Assembly: GCA_023388835.1 (NCBI GenBank)
Contig: JAEWFK010000111.1
Location: forward strand, 1-19,222
Reading direction: 5' to 3'
DNA length: 19,222 nt
DNA from: Pseudomonadota bacterium
Lineage (GTDB): Bacteria; Pseudomonadota; Gammaproteobacteria; Burkholderiales; Burkholderiaceae_B
Shown here: one piece after another, positions 1-5,730 of the stretch
How positions within the stretch are numbered: position 1 is the stretch's first letter
Layout of the letters: the number at the start of each line of letters is the position of its first letter
The notes under the pieces: generated by a model
What the model was told of the DNA's origin: nothing
Databases searched by the model: none
The model's input: only the letters and a program-made list of their open reading frames with translations
Program-made: the position numbers and the translations under genes

Positions 1-1142
1 GGCGAAGAAGCTTCGCCGACGGTGCCGCGGGGCGGCGGAGGGACGGGCATGTGTTCCGCCGCAGGCGTGAGCGACAGCATGCGCAGGCAGGCCATCACGA
101 ATCCGGCGTACTCATCGGGCGCGAGCGCCAGTTCGCTGCGGCTATGCACCGCCACCGAATAATAGAGCTGCACCAGATCGGGATGCAGCAGATCGGCCAA
201 TGCTTGCACTTCAGCCGCCATGGGATTGTCCGCCGGCAAGGCGCCGGGCACCCGCTGATGGACCGCAATATGCGACAGCTGCACGGCCAGGTCCGCAAGC
301 GCCCCGGCGTACGACAGACCCCGGGATGCCAGCTCGTCGGCAACGGCGAGCACTCCGTGGGCGTCGCACGCGGCGAGTGCTTGCAGCAGCCGCAGCAGAT
401 GCCTTTGATCGATGGTGCCGAGCATGCCTTGCACGGCATCCAGCGTCAGGTTGCCCGCGCTATACGCAATGGCTTGGTCGGTGAGGGACAGCGCGTCGCG
501 CATGGAGCCGCCGGCCGCCTGGCCGAGCAGCCGCAGGGCAGGCGCTTCGCAGTTGAGCCCCTCTTCTCTCAGCACGGACTGCAGGTGGGCGACGATGGCG
601 TCGACCGTCATGTGCTTCAGATTGAACTGCAGGCAGCGGGACAACACCGTCACCGGAATCTTCTGCGGATCGGTGGTGGCCAGGATGAACTTGACGTGGG
701 GGGGCGGCTCTTCCAGCGTCTTGAGCATGGCGTTGAAGGCATGCCCCGTGAGCATGTGCACTTCGTCGATCATGTAGACCTTGAACCGTGCGCTGCTGGG
801 CGCGTACACCGCCTGTTCAAGCAGCTGGGTCATTTCGTCGACCCCGCGATTGGATGCGGCATCGAGCTCGACATAGTCGACATACCGGCCGGCATCGATC
901 TCGGTGCAGGCGCGGCACTGACCGCAAGGGTGGGCCGTGATGCCCTTCTCGCAGTTCAGCGACTTGGCGAGAATGCGCGAGAGCGTCGTCTTTCCGACGC
1001 CGCGTGTGCCGGTGAACAACCACGCATGATGCAGGCGCTGGGTCTCCAGAGCGTGGGTGAGCGCACGAACCACATGGTCCTGACCGACGAGGGTATCGAA
1101 CGAACGCGGCCGCCACTTGCGTGCCAGTACCAGATAGGTCAT
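1..1142 (-). CDS. dnaX: DNA polymerase III subunit tau/gamma, N-terminal part (cut by window edge)
   Basis: Clamp-loader ATPase that loads the beta sliding clamp and organises the replisome. The reading frame runs open from an ATG at 1142 to the window edge, giving 380 codons; its stop lies outside. It begins MTYLVLARKWRPRSF, the usual DnaX N-terminus. The Walker A motif GTRGVGKT is at residues 45-52, four zinc-binding cysteines are at 64, 73, 76 and 79, and the Walker B stretch MIDEVH is near residue 123. At the visible end the sequence becomes proline-rich (PVPPPPRG), which fits the start of the linker towards domain IV. The region where some bacteria frameshift to make gamma lies beyond the window, so tau versus gamma cannot be judged. 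No clear Shine-Dalgarno precedes the start. The 4.5S RNA gene lies 67 bases upstream on the same strand. Identity is certain from the motifs. Confidence 0.97.
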   Translation of the reverse strand, partial: MTYLVLARKWRPRSFDTLVGQDHVVRALTHALETQRLHHAWLFTGTRGVGKTTLSRILAKSLNCEKGITAHPCGQCRACTEIDAGRYVDYVELDAASNRGVDEMTQLLEQAVYAPSSARFKVYMIDEVHMLTGHAFNAMLKTLEEPPPHVKFILATTDPQKIPVTVLSRCLQFNLKHMTVDAIVAHLQSVLREEGLNCEAPALRLLGQAAGGSMRDALSLTDQAIAYSAGNLTLDAVQGMLGTIDQRHLLRLLQALAACDAHGVLAVADELASRGLSYAGALADLAVQLSHIAVHQRVPGALPADNPMAAEVQALADLLHPDLVQLYYSVAVHSRSELALAPDEYAGFVMACLRMLSLTPAAEHMPVPPPPRGTVGEASS

Positions 1143-1209
1143 GGGGGTGTGCAGGCAGATGACTGTCGAAATGGAAGGGAAAAGTGTACCCGCATTCGAC
1201 AGGGCCCGG

Positions 1210-1325
1210 GGGCCTGATGGGGAGTTGCTGGATGGCGAGCCTGACTTCGGCACTGATTCTGCACGACTATGGCTGCTTCGTTCCCGACCTGACCAGGTTC
1301 GCCGCCGAACCATGCGAAGGGGCCC
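1210..1325 (-). ncRNA. ffs: 4.5S signal recognition particle RNA (small bacterial type)
   Basis: RNA component of the signal recognition particle, which binds Ffh and targets membrane proteins to the translocon. On the minus strand the conserved apical hairpin is clear: ACCTGGTCAGGTCGGGAACG followed by AAGCAGCC, with a GGAA tetraloop closed by G-C pairs. This matches the universally conserved Ffh-binding domain. The proposed ends are set by pairing of GGGCC at the 5' side (about 1325) with GGCCC at the 3' side (about 1210), giving a molecule of about 116 nt, close to the 114 nt of the E. coli RNA. The exact mature ends are estimates and may be off by a few bases. It lies upstream of dnaX in the same direction. 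No convincing U-tailed terminator separates the two, so some read-through into dnaX is possible. Confidence 0.93.
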
Positions 1326-1441
1326 GCCGTCGAGAAGTTTAACAGGAAGCGCGAGAAGGCGCCGCAGGCGGCCAGGGCCTTCGCGCAGGAAGCGCTCCAG
1401 CCCCGGTCCCCCGCGCTGTCCACGGCTGCCCGCCGGCGGCG

Positions 1442-1447
1442 TAGAAT
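1442..1447 (+). promoter_or_regulatory. putative -10 box (TAGAAT) for xerD
   Basis: TAGAAT matches five of six positions of the sigma-70 -10 consensus. Transcription would start near 1454, about 60 bases before the xerD ATG. No good -35 hexamer is seen at the normal spacing. The predicted start falls on the first arm of the inverted repeat at 1452-1476. Confidence 0.4.
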
Positions 1448-1451
1448 GGCT

Positions 1452-1476
1452 TGCGCCGTTACGGCGTAACGGCGCA
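1452..1476. repeat. perfect 11-bp inverted repeat upstream of xerD
   Basis: TGCGCCGTTAC at 1452-1462 is an exact reverse complement of GTAACGGCGCA at 1466-1476, separated by GGC. It sits at the predicted transcription start of xerD, 40 bases before the start codon. As RNA it would fold into a very stable hairpin at the 5' end of the transcript. No T-run follows, so it does not look like an intrinsic terminator. It could be an operator or a 5' stabilising stem; the sequence does not decide which. Confidence 0.75.
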
Positions 1477-1515
1477 TCATCGCCACGCCCCTTCAATGAG
1501 GACAACGCCCTTTCT

Positions 1516-2415
1516 ATGGCCGACGCTCCGACCGACAGCATCGACCCGTTCATCGACGCCCTATGGCTGGAAGATGGCCTGTCGCCCAATACGCTTACCG
1601 CATACCGAAGCGATCTGGAAGCGTTCGAATTCTGGCTGGCTCAGCACCGGAAGAAGGGCCTCCCCGCTGCGGAAGAAGCGGACATCCAGGCGTGGTTCGC
1701 CGCCATGCATGCCGGCTCGCGCGCGTCGACGGCCAATCGTCGACTGGCCACGCTACGACGCTTTTATCTGTGGGCCCGCCGCCAAGGCCTGGTGGAACAC
1801 GACCCTTGCCTGAAACTGCAAGCATCCCGGCAAGCCCCGCGTTTTCCGAAAACACTTAGCGAATCGCAAGTGGAGGCTCTGCTTCAGGCGCCCGACCCGG
1901 AGACCCCGCTCGGCTTGCGCGACCGCGCCATGCTGGAAACCCTGTACGCCACTGGCCTGCGCGTAAGCGAGCTCGTCAAATTGGGCGTACTGGACATGAA
2001 CCTTGCGGATGGCGTGGCCCGTGTAACCATGGGCAAAGGCGGGAAAGATCGCCTGGTTCCCATGGGCGCGGAAGCCCAGCATTGGGTGGAGCGCTATCTA
2101 CGCGAAGCCCGGGCCGGCATCCTTCAGCCGTACCGTTCGGATGCCTTGTTCGTGACCGGCCGAGGCGGCCCGATGACGCGCCAGGCCTTCTGGCAACTCG
2201 TGCGCAAGTACGCGATCAAGGGCGGCATCCACGCCCCGCTCTCGCCGCACGTGTTGCGCCACGCCTTCGCCACCCACCTTCTGAATCATGGGGCCGACCT
2301 GCGCGTCGTCCAGATGCTGCTGGGCCACGCTGATATATCCACCACACAGATCTACACCCATGTGGCGCGGGAACGCCTGCGGCAGCTCCATGCCCGCCAT
2401 CACCCGCGCGCCTGA
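1516..2415 (+). CDS. xerD: tyrosine site-specific recombinase XerD
   Basis: Works with XerC at the dif site to resolve chromosome dimers at the septum. The protein has 299 residues, against 298 in E. coli. It has an N-terminal SAM-like DNA-binding domain (about residues 8-92, starting with the DxFxDALWLEDGLSPNT type sequence) and a C-terminal catalytic domain. All catalytic residues are present: R149 in TGLRVSEL, a lysine in GKGGKDR (K174), H245 and R248 in HVLRH, H271 in LLGHA and the nucleophile Y280 in QIYTHV. The numbering is offset by one from E. coli XerD for R148, H244, R247, H270 and Y279. XerD is preferred over XerC from the N-terminal sequence and length. The frame is open upstream to 1141, but ATG 1516 gives the family start; a GAGGA lies 13 bases before it, somewhat far for a ribosome site. 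Confidence 0.95.
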   Translation: MADAPTDSIDPFIDALWLEDGLSPNTLTAYRSDLEAFEFWLAQHRKKGLPAAEEADIQAWFAAMHAGSRASTANRRLATLRRFYLWARRQGLVEHDPCLKLQASRQAPRFPKTLSESQVEALLQAPDPETPLGLRDRAMLETLYATGLRVSELVKLGVLDMNLADGVARVTMGKGGKDRLVPMGAEAQHWVERYLREARAGILQPYRSDALFVTGRGGPMTRQAFWQLVRKYAIKGGIHAPLSPHVLRHAFATHLLNHGADLRVVQMLLGHADISTTQIYTHVARERLRQLHARHHPRA

Positions 2416-2476
2416 AACAGCACGAGCGGCTGTCGATCACAGCGCCCTTCATCCATCACAATACATGCCTGAAATC

Positions 2477-2971
2477 ATGGCCAAAGAAAAACATATTTCG
2501 GAAACGCCCGCGACGCAGTTGCTCAAGAAAATGGGCATTGCCTATACCGAGCACCCTTACGACTACGTGGAGCATGGCGGGGCCCGCGAGTCGGCCCGCC
2601 AGCTGGGCGTCGACCTTCACCAAGTCGCCAAGACCTTGATCATGGAAGACGAGCAAGCCAGGCCGCTGGTCGTGGTCATGCATGGAGACCGTGAGGTATC
2701 GACCAAGAACCTGGCACGTCAGACCGGGGCAAAGAAGGTCGAGCCCTGCAAGCCCGAAGTCGCCCAGCGGCACTCGGGTTATATGGTGGGCGGCACCTCG
2801 CCCTTCGGCACGCGCAGGAAGATGCCCGTCTGGATCGAGGCCGGCTTGCTTGCGTTTCCGAAAATCTACTTGAACGGCGGCCGACGCGGTTACCTGATCG
2901 GACTCGATCCCCAAACGCTGGTGGACGTGCTCGGCGCGCGCCGCGTAGAAGTGGGGATCGAGAAAGGCTGA
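2477..2971 (+). CDS. ybaK: Cys-tRNA(Pro) deacylase, YbaK/EbsC family
   Basis: Trans-editing enzyme that hydrolyses Cys-tRNA(Pro) formed by mischarging by prolyl-tRNA synthetase. The protein has 164 residues from ATG 2477, close to the 159 of E. coli YbaK. A single YbaK/aminoacyl-tRNA-deacylase domain covers almost the whole length. The key lysine is visible as K52 in VAKTLIM, and the GGTSPFG loop (near residues 109-115) and LNGGRRGYLIG stretch are typical of the family. An in-frame ATG at 2465 would add four residues (MPEI). The later ATG is preferred because MAKEKHISET matches the usual N-terminus and because a -10-like CACAAT at 2457-2462 would place the transcript start near 2469, after the first ATG. 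No Shine-Dalgarno precedes either ATG. It follows xerD after 61 bases. Confidence 0.92.
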   Translation: MAKEKHISETPATQLLKKMGIAYTEHPYDYVEHGGARESARQLGVDLHQVAKTLIMEDEQARPLVVVMHGDREVSTKNLARQTGAKKVEPCKPEVAQRHSGYMVGGTSPFGTRRKMPVWIEAGLLAFPKIYLNGGRRGYLIGLDPQTLVDVLGARRVEVGIEKG

Positions 2972-3003
2972 GCGGCGCTGGAAAGCGCGCAGAGGAGAAG
3001 GGG

Positions 3004-3078
3004 TGGCGTCTCCGGCAGGAATCGAACCTGCAATCTTCCCTTAGGAGGGGAAAGTTATATCCATTTAACTACGGAGAC
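3004..3078 (-). tRNA. tRNA-Arg, anticodon CCU
   Basis: Reads AGG codons. On the minus strand the acceptor stem GTCTCCG (3078-3072) pairs exactly with CGGAGAC (3014-3008), followed by discriminator G and an encoded CCA (3006-3004). The anticodon loop is CTCCTAA with anticodon CCT at 3045-3043, closed by the stem TTCCC/GGGAA. The T arm GCAGGTTCGATTCCTGC is canonical, and the D arm GTTAAATGGATATAAC resembles that of E. coli tRNA-Arg(CCU). Length is 75 nt including CCA. It is a lone tRNA, antisense to the downstream flank of ybaK. Confidence 0.97.
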
Positions 3079-3128
3079 GCAGCGAAGCCGGAAATTATAG
3101 CGCTGATAGCCGCTTGAAAGAGCGCATG

Positions 3129-3158
3129 AAAAACGCCGGCTCCCGCCGGCGTTTTTTT
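3129..3158. terminator. bidirectional intrinsic terminator
   Basis: ACGCCGGC (3133-3140), loop TCCC, then GCCGGCGT (3145-3152) form a perfect 8-bp stem. It is flanked by five A on the left and seven T in total on the right, so it can terminate transcription in both directions. On the minus strand it ends the receptor gene 46 bases after that stop codon. On the plus strand, where the T-run is longer, it would stop read-through from xerD-ybaK. Confidence 0.9.
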
Positions 3159-3204
3159 CATACCGGAGTTGCCTCTCCTGAATGGGACGAAGCAGCCTTC
3201 GTAC

Positions 3205-4191
3205 TTACTTGAGCGAGATATTGCCTTTCTTCACAACATCGTGCGCCCAGTCGTACTGCTCCTTGATTTCCTTGCCGAATTCTTCAGGCGTGTTGCCCGA
3301 CGGCGCCGCGCCCTGCTTTTCCAGCGCTTCGATGACCTGCGGCTTCTTCAGCGCTTCGGCAGCGGCCTTGTGCAGCGTATCGATGACATCCTGGGGGGTG
3401 CCGGCGGGCGCAAGCAGACCATACCAGGCCGGCTGATTCAACTGCGGATAGCCTTCTTCCGCCAGCGTGGGAACGTCTTTCAGGCTTTCCAGCCGCTCCG
3501 GCCATGCGATGGCCAATGCGCGCAGATTGCCAGCCTGGATCTGGGCCATGGAGGACGGCAGATTATCGAAGAGAATTTCGATCTGTCCGCCCACGGCGTC
3601 GGTGACGGCGGGACCGGAACCCTTGTAGGGGACGTGCACAATATCGGCGCCCGTGGCCATGCGGAAGGCTTCGCCGAAAAGGTGAAGCACACCGCAAGTG
3701 CCGGAGCTGCCATAGGAATACTTGCCCGGGTTATCTTCCAGAACCTTGAGGAATTCCTTGAAGTTCTTTGCAGGGAACTTCGGGTTCACTTCGATCACGT
3801 TCGGCACATTGGCGAAGTTGGTGACCGGCATGAAGTCCTTCAGCGGGTCGTAGGGAAGATCATCAGGGCGGCAGGCCTTGTTGACGGCCATGGTCGACAC
3901 GGTCGCAATGGAAAGCGTGTAACCGTCCGGCTTGGCGCGGGCCGCCTCCTGGGCGCCGATCGCGCCGCCGGCCCCGCCCTTGTTCTCGACTACCATGGAC
4001 TGACCGAGTATCTGGCTCATTTCCTGGGTGACGATGCGGGCGACGATGTCGGTGGAACCACCGGGGGCGAAAGGCACGATCACGCGTACGGGTTTGTCGG
4101 GATAGGCGGCCTGTACCGGCGCTGCGGCGAAAACAGAGGCGATGCCCCCTGCAAGGGCCAGTGCTGCGAACTTCTTATGCGTTTGTTTCAT
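3205..4191 (-). CDS. Bug/TctC-family periplasmic solute-binding receptor
   Basis: Periplasmic binding protein of the Bordetella uptake gene family, which bind small carboxylates and related acids for tripartite tricarboxylate transporters or signalling. The 328-residue length is normal. Residues 1-28 are a Sec signal peptide: a KQTHKK basic start, a hydrophobic core and a likely cut after PVQA, before AYPDKPVRVIVPFAPGG. The mature part carries family motifs: PFAPGGSTDIVAR, the ENKGGAGGAIG loop, AKPDGYT, LPYDPLKDF, VPYKGSGPA and VPTLAEEGYP. ATG 4191 is chosen over ATG 4206 because GGAGAGAG lies just upstream and the signal peptide starts cleanly. The mature protein has only two cysteines, C107 and C166, in the two loops that normally line the ligand pocket. 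No TctA/TctB membrane genes are adjacent. The ligand cannot be read from the sequence. Confidence 0.93.
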   Translation of the reverse strand: MKQTHKKFAALALAGGIASVFAAAPVQAAYPDKPVRVIVPFAPGGSTDIVARIVTQEMSQILGQSMVVENKGGAGGAIGAQEAARAKPDGYTLSIATVSTMAVNKACRPDDLPYDPLKDFMPVTNFANVPNVIEVNPKFPAKNFKEFLKVLEDNPGKYSYGSSGTCGVLHLFGEAFRMATGADIVHVPYKGSGPAVTDAVGGQIEILFDNLPSSMAQIQAGNLRALAIAWPERLESLKDVPTLAEEGYPQLNQPAWYGLLAPAGTPQDVIDTLHKAAAEALKKPQVIEALEKQGAAPSGNTPEEFGKEIKEQYDWAHDVVKKGNISLK

Positions 4192-4240
4192 ATACACTCT
4201 CTCCACACTCTCAAGCGTTCTCAGGAAGAATCGGAACGAT

Positions 4241-4246
4241 ATTCTA
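4241..4246 (-). promoter_or_regulatory. putative -10 box (TAGAAT) for the Bug receptor gene
   Basis: Read on the minus strand, the hexamer is TAGAAT, giving a transcript start near 4234 and a leader of about 43 bases with a GGAGAGAG ribosome site. No strong -35 is visible at 17 bases. It lies in the 105-base gap shared with the divergent permease gene. Confidence 0.4.
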
Positions 4247-4296
4247 GGCTAAGCTTGCGTCCAAATAGTACAAATTGCTCCATAACGGCTGAATAA

Positions 4297-5193
4297 ATGG
4301 CCATCGTTGCACTGGTCCTGCCGGACTTTCTCTTGATCGCGCTGGGATGGGCCCTGTTTCATTTACTGAAATACCAGGCGGAATTCTTCAACACGGCCGA
4401 GAAACTCGTCTACTACGTATTGTTTCCCGCGCTGCTGTTCAGTTCCATCCTTCGTACACCCATCAGCCTGAGCGAGGCGTCGACCCTCATCGGCGCAACG
4501 GCTGCCGTCATGGCATGCGGCGTCGCCATGGCGTGGTTGGCGGCGCCCATACTCAGGGCCCCGGCCAAGCTTCAAGCCTCGCTCGCCCAGTGCGCGTATC
4601 GCTTCAACACCTACATGGGGCTTTCCTTGGCTCTGAGCGTCGCTGGAACGGCAGGCCAGTCCACCATGGCGATCATTGTCGGATGTGCTGTTCCGCTCGG
4701 AAACATCGCCGCCGTCTCGGGGCTGGCTGACCGGAAGGACGGGCATGTCGTGGTGGAAGTCCTGCGCAATCCTCTCATTCTGGCAACGGCAGCGGGGCTG
4801 GCATGCAACCTGGCCGGCATCTCCTTGCCGGACTTCGCCACTGATACGCTGCAGCGTCTGGGCGCTTGCGCCATCGCGCTGGGCCTGATCTGCGTGGGCG
4901 CCACCCTGACTATGCAGGGTTTGGGAACCGCCGCGAAGCTGATTGGATGGATGATCAGTGTCCGCCTGCTCGCCATGCCCCTGGCAGGGTTGCTGGTCGC
5001 CTTCCTCCTACCGCTGTCGCCCACCGAAAAGCATATGCTGTTGCTATTCAGCACCCTGCCCACTGCCTCGTCGGCGTACATCCTGGCCGTGCGCATGGGA
5101 GGCGATGGGCGCAGCGTCGCCGCAACGATATCGCTGGGTACGGTTCTTTCGGCCGTCACCATACCCCTATGGTTGCAGGTCAATCCATTCTGA
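4297..5193 (+). CDS. AEC-family permease (auxin efflux carrier / malonate-malate type)
   Basis: Predicted inner-membrane transporter of the AEC family, members of which carry malate, malonate or other carboxylates, or are uncharacterised. The 298 residues are almost entirely hydrophobic, arranged as about ten membrane segments in two halves of five. Visible segments include LVLPDFLLIALGWALF at the start and YYVLFPALLFSSIL, a typical AEC second-helix motif (the usual form is N-Y-x-L-P-x-L-x-F). The C-terminal half has ATAAGLACNLAGI, IALGLICVGATL and LPTASSAYILAVRMGGD; the last is the family signature near the end. There is no obvious Shine-Dalgarno before ATG 4297. It is divergent from the Bug receptor gene and 12 bases ahead of tsaE, so it may share transcripts with tsaE-amiC. 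Substrate is unknown; a carboxylate is a guess from family and neighbour. Confidence 0.88.
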   Translation: MAIVALVLPDFLLIALGWALFHLLKYQAEFFNTAEKLVYYVLFPALLFSSILRTPISLSEASTLIGATAAVMACGVAMAWLAAPILRAPAKLQASLAQCAYRFNTYMGLSLALSVAGTAGQSTMAIIVGCAVPLGNIAAVSGLADRKDGHVVVEVLRNPLILATAAGLACNLAGISLPDFATDTLQRLGACAIALGLICVGATLTMQGLGTAAKLIGWMISVRLLAMPLAGLLVAFLLPLSPTEKHMLLLFSTLPTASSAYILAVRMGGDGRSVAATISLGTVLSAVTIPLWLQVNPF

Positions 5194-5198
5194 GGAGG
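5193..5198 (+). promoter_or_regulatory. consensus ribosome binding site for tsaE
   Basis: AGGAGG, seven bases before ATG 5206 and overlapping the last base of the permease stop codon. It is the clearest Shine-Dalgarno in the window, and it fixes the tsaE start and suggests translational coupling to the permease. Confidence 0.85.
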
Positions 5199-5205
5199 TA
5201 GCGCC

Positions 5206-5730
5206 ATGTCACCTTATAGCGTGCAGTCCGTGCCTGTTTCCCTGAGATTACCGGACGAAGACTCCACAGTTGGCTTGGCCGCGTCGTTCTCGCCGCTGCT
5301 GTGTGGGCGGTATCCGGACATAGAACCGGGCGGGCGGATCCATCTTCGCGGCGATCTCGGCGCCGGCAAAACAAGCTTCGTGCGGGCGTTTTTGCGAGCC
5401 GCCGGCGTACAGGGTCGCATCAAAAGTCCTAGCTATGCACTGCTTGAAAGCTATAATCTTTCTAGCTTACACTTCTATCACCTTGATTTTTATAGATTTA
5501 GCGACGCGCGAGAATGGTTGGACGCAGGATTTCGGGACATTCTTCAGGAAAATGCCATCGTCCTGATCGAATGGCCGGAGCAGGCGGGCTCACTCTTGCC
5601 GCCTCCCGACCTGGACATCCGGATCGAACATGAGGACGAAGGGCGCAGCGCTGTGCTGACGGCGCACAGCGACAAAGGATCACTATGGCTGACGACTCTA
5701 TTTCCCCCGCCGCCGGCGCCCCCGATCTGA
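5206..5730 (+). CDS. tsaE: tRNA threonylcarbamoyladenosine biosynthesis ATPase TsaE
   Basis: ATPase that works with TsaB and TsaD in the final step of N6-threonylcarbamoyladenosine (t6A37) formation on tRNAs decoding ANN codons. The protein has 174 residues, slightly longer than the about 153 of E. coli TsaE. The Walker A motif GDLGAGKT is at residues 49-56, then KSPSYALLESY, then the family FYHLDFYRF stretch (normally HFDLYR), an acidic DAGFRDIL region and LIEWPEQ. The C-terminus ends in PPPPAPPI, coded within the overlap with amiC. The start is set by the AGGAGG box. The last 46 bases overlap the amiC start in another frame. Codons 73-99 form an unusual AT-rich patch with rare codons TTA and AGA (separate entry). 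Gene order tsaE-amiC-mutL-miaA resembles that in many proteobacteria. Confidence 0.95.
   Translation: MSPYSVQSVPVSLRLPDEDSTVGLAASFSPLLCGRYPDIEPGGRIHLRGDLGAGKTSFVRAFLRAAGVQGRIKSPSYALLESYNLSSLHFYHLDFYRFSDAREWLDAGFRDILQENAIVLIEWPEQAGSLLPPPDLDIRIEHEDEGRSAVLTAHSDKGSLWLTTLFPPPPAPPI
5422..5502 (+). other. AT-rich, rare-codon island inside tsaE
   Basis: Counting bases gives 27 G or C in 81 (33%), in a region otherwise clearly GC-rich. It covers the conserved KSPSYALLESY...FYHLDFYRF segment, using AAT, CTT, TCT, TTA, TTT, TAT and AGA codons. It includes an exact TATAAT at 5452-5457, but no matching -35 at 16-18 bases and no TGn extension. The residue content (Y, F, N) explains part of the low GC, not the synonymous choices. 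Confidence 0.8.

Noticed and set aside
1..17. GGCGAAG-AAG-CTTCGCC hairpin at the window edge
   Set aside because: Lies inside dnaX coding sequence; a 7-bp stem without a T-run is expected by chance, and the dnaX frameshift region should lie beyond the window.
1186..1193. GTACCCGC near dnaX, similar to the fumarase repeat arms
   Set aside because: Only eight bases shared, and the same word occurs in mutL coding DNA; likely chance.
51..1217. Plus-strand open frame of 388 codons
   Set aside because: Antisense to dnaX, whose motifs are unmistakable; composition is typical of a GC-rich shadow frame.
3169..4296. Plus-strand open frame of 375 codons ending just before the permease
   Set aside because: Antisense to the Bug receptor gene, which has a signal peptide, ribosome site and family motifs.
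5452..5457. Exact TATAAT in tsaE as an amiC promoter
   Set aside because: No -35 at 16-18 bases, no TGn extension, and 228 bases from amiC; kept only as part of the AT-rich island.
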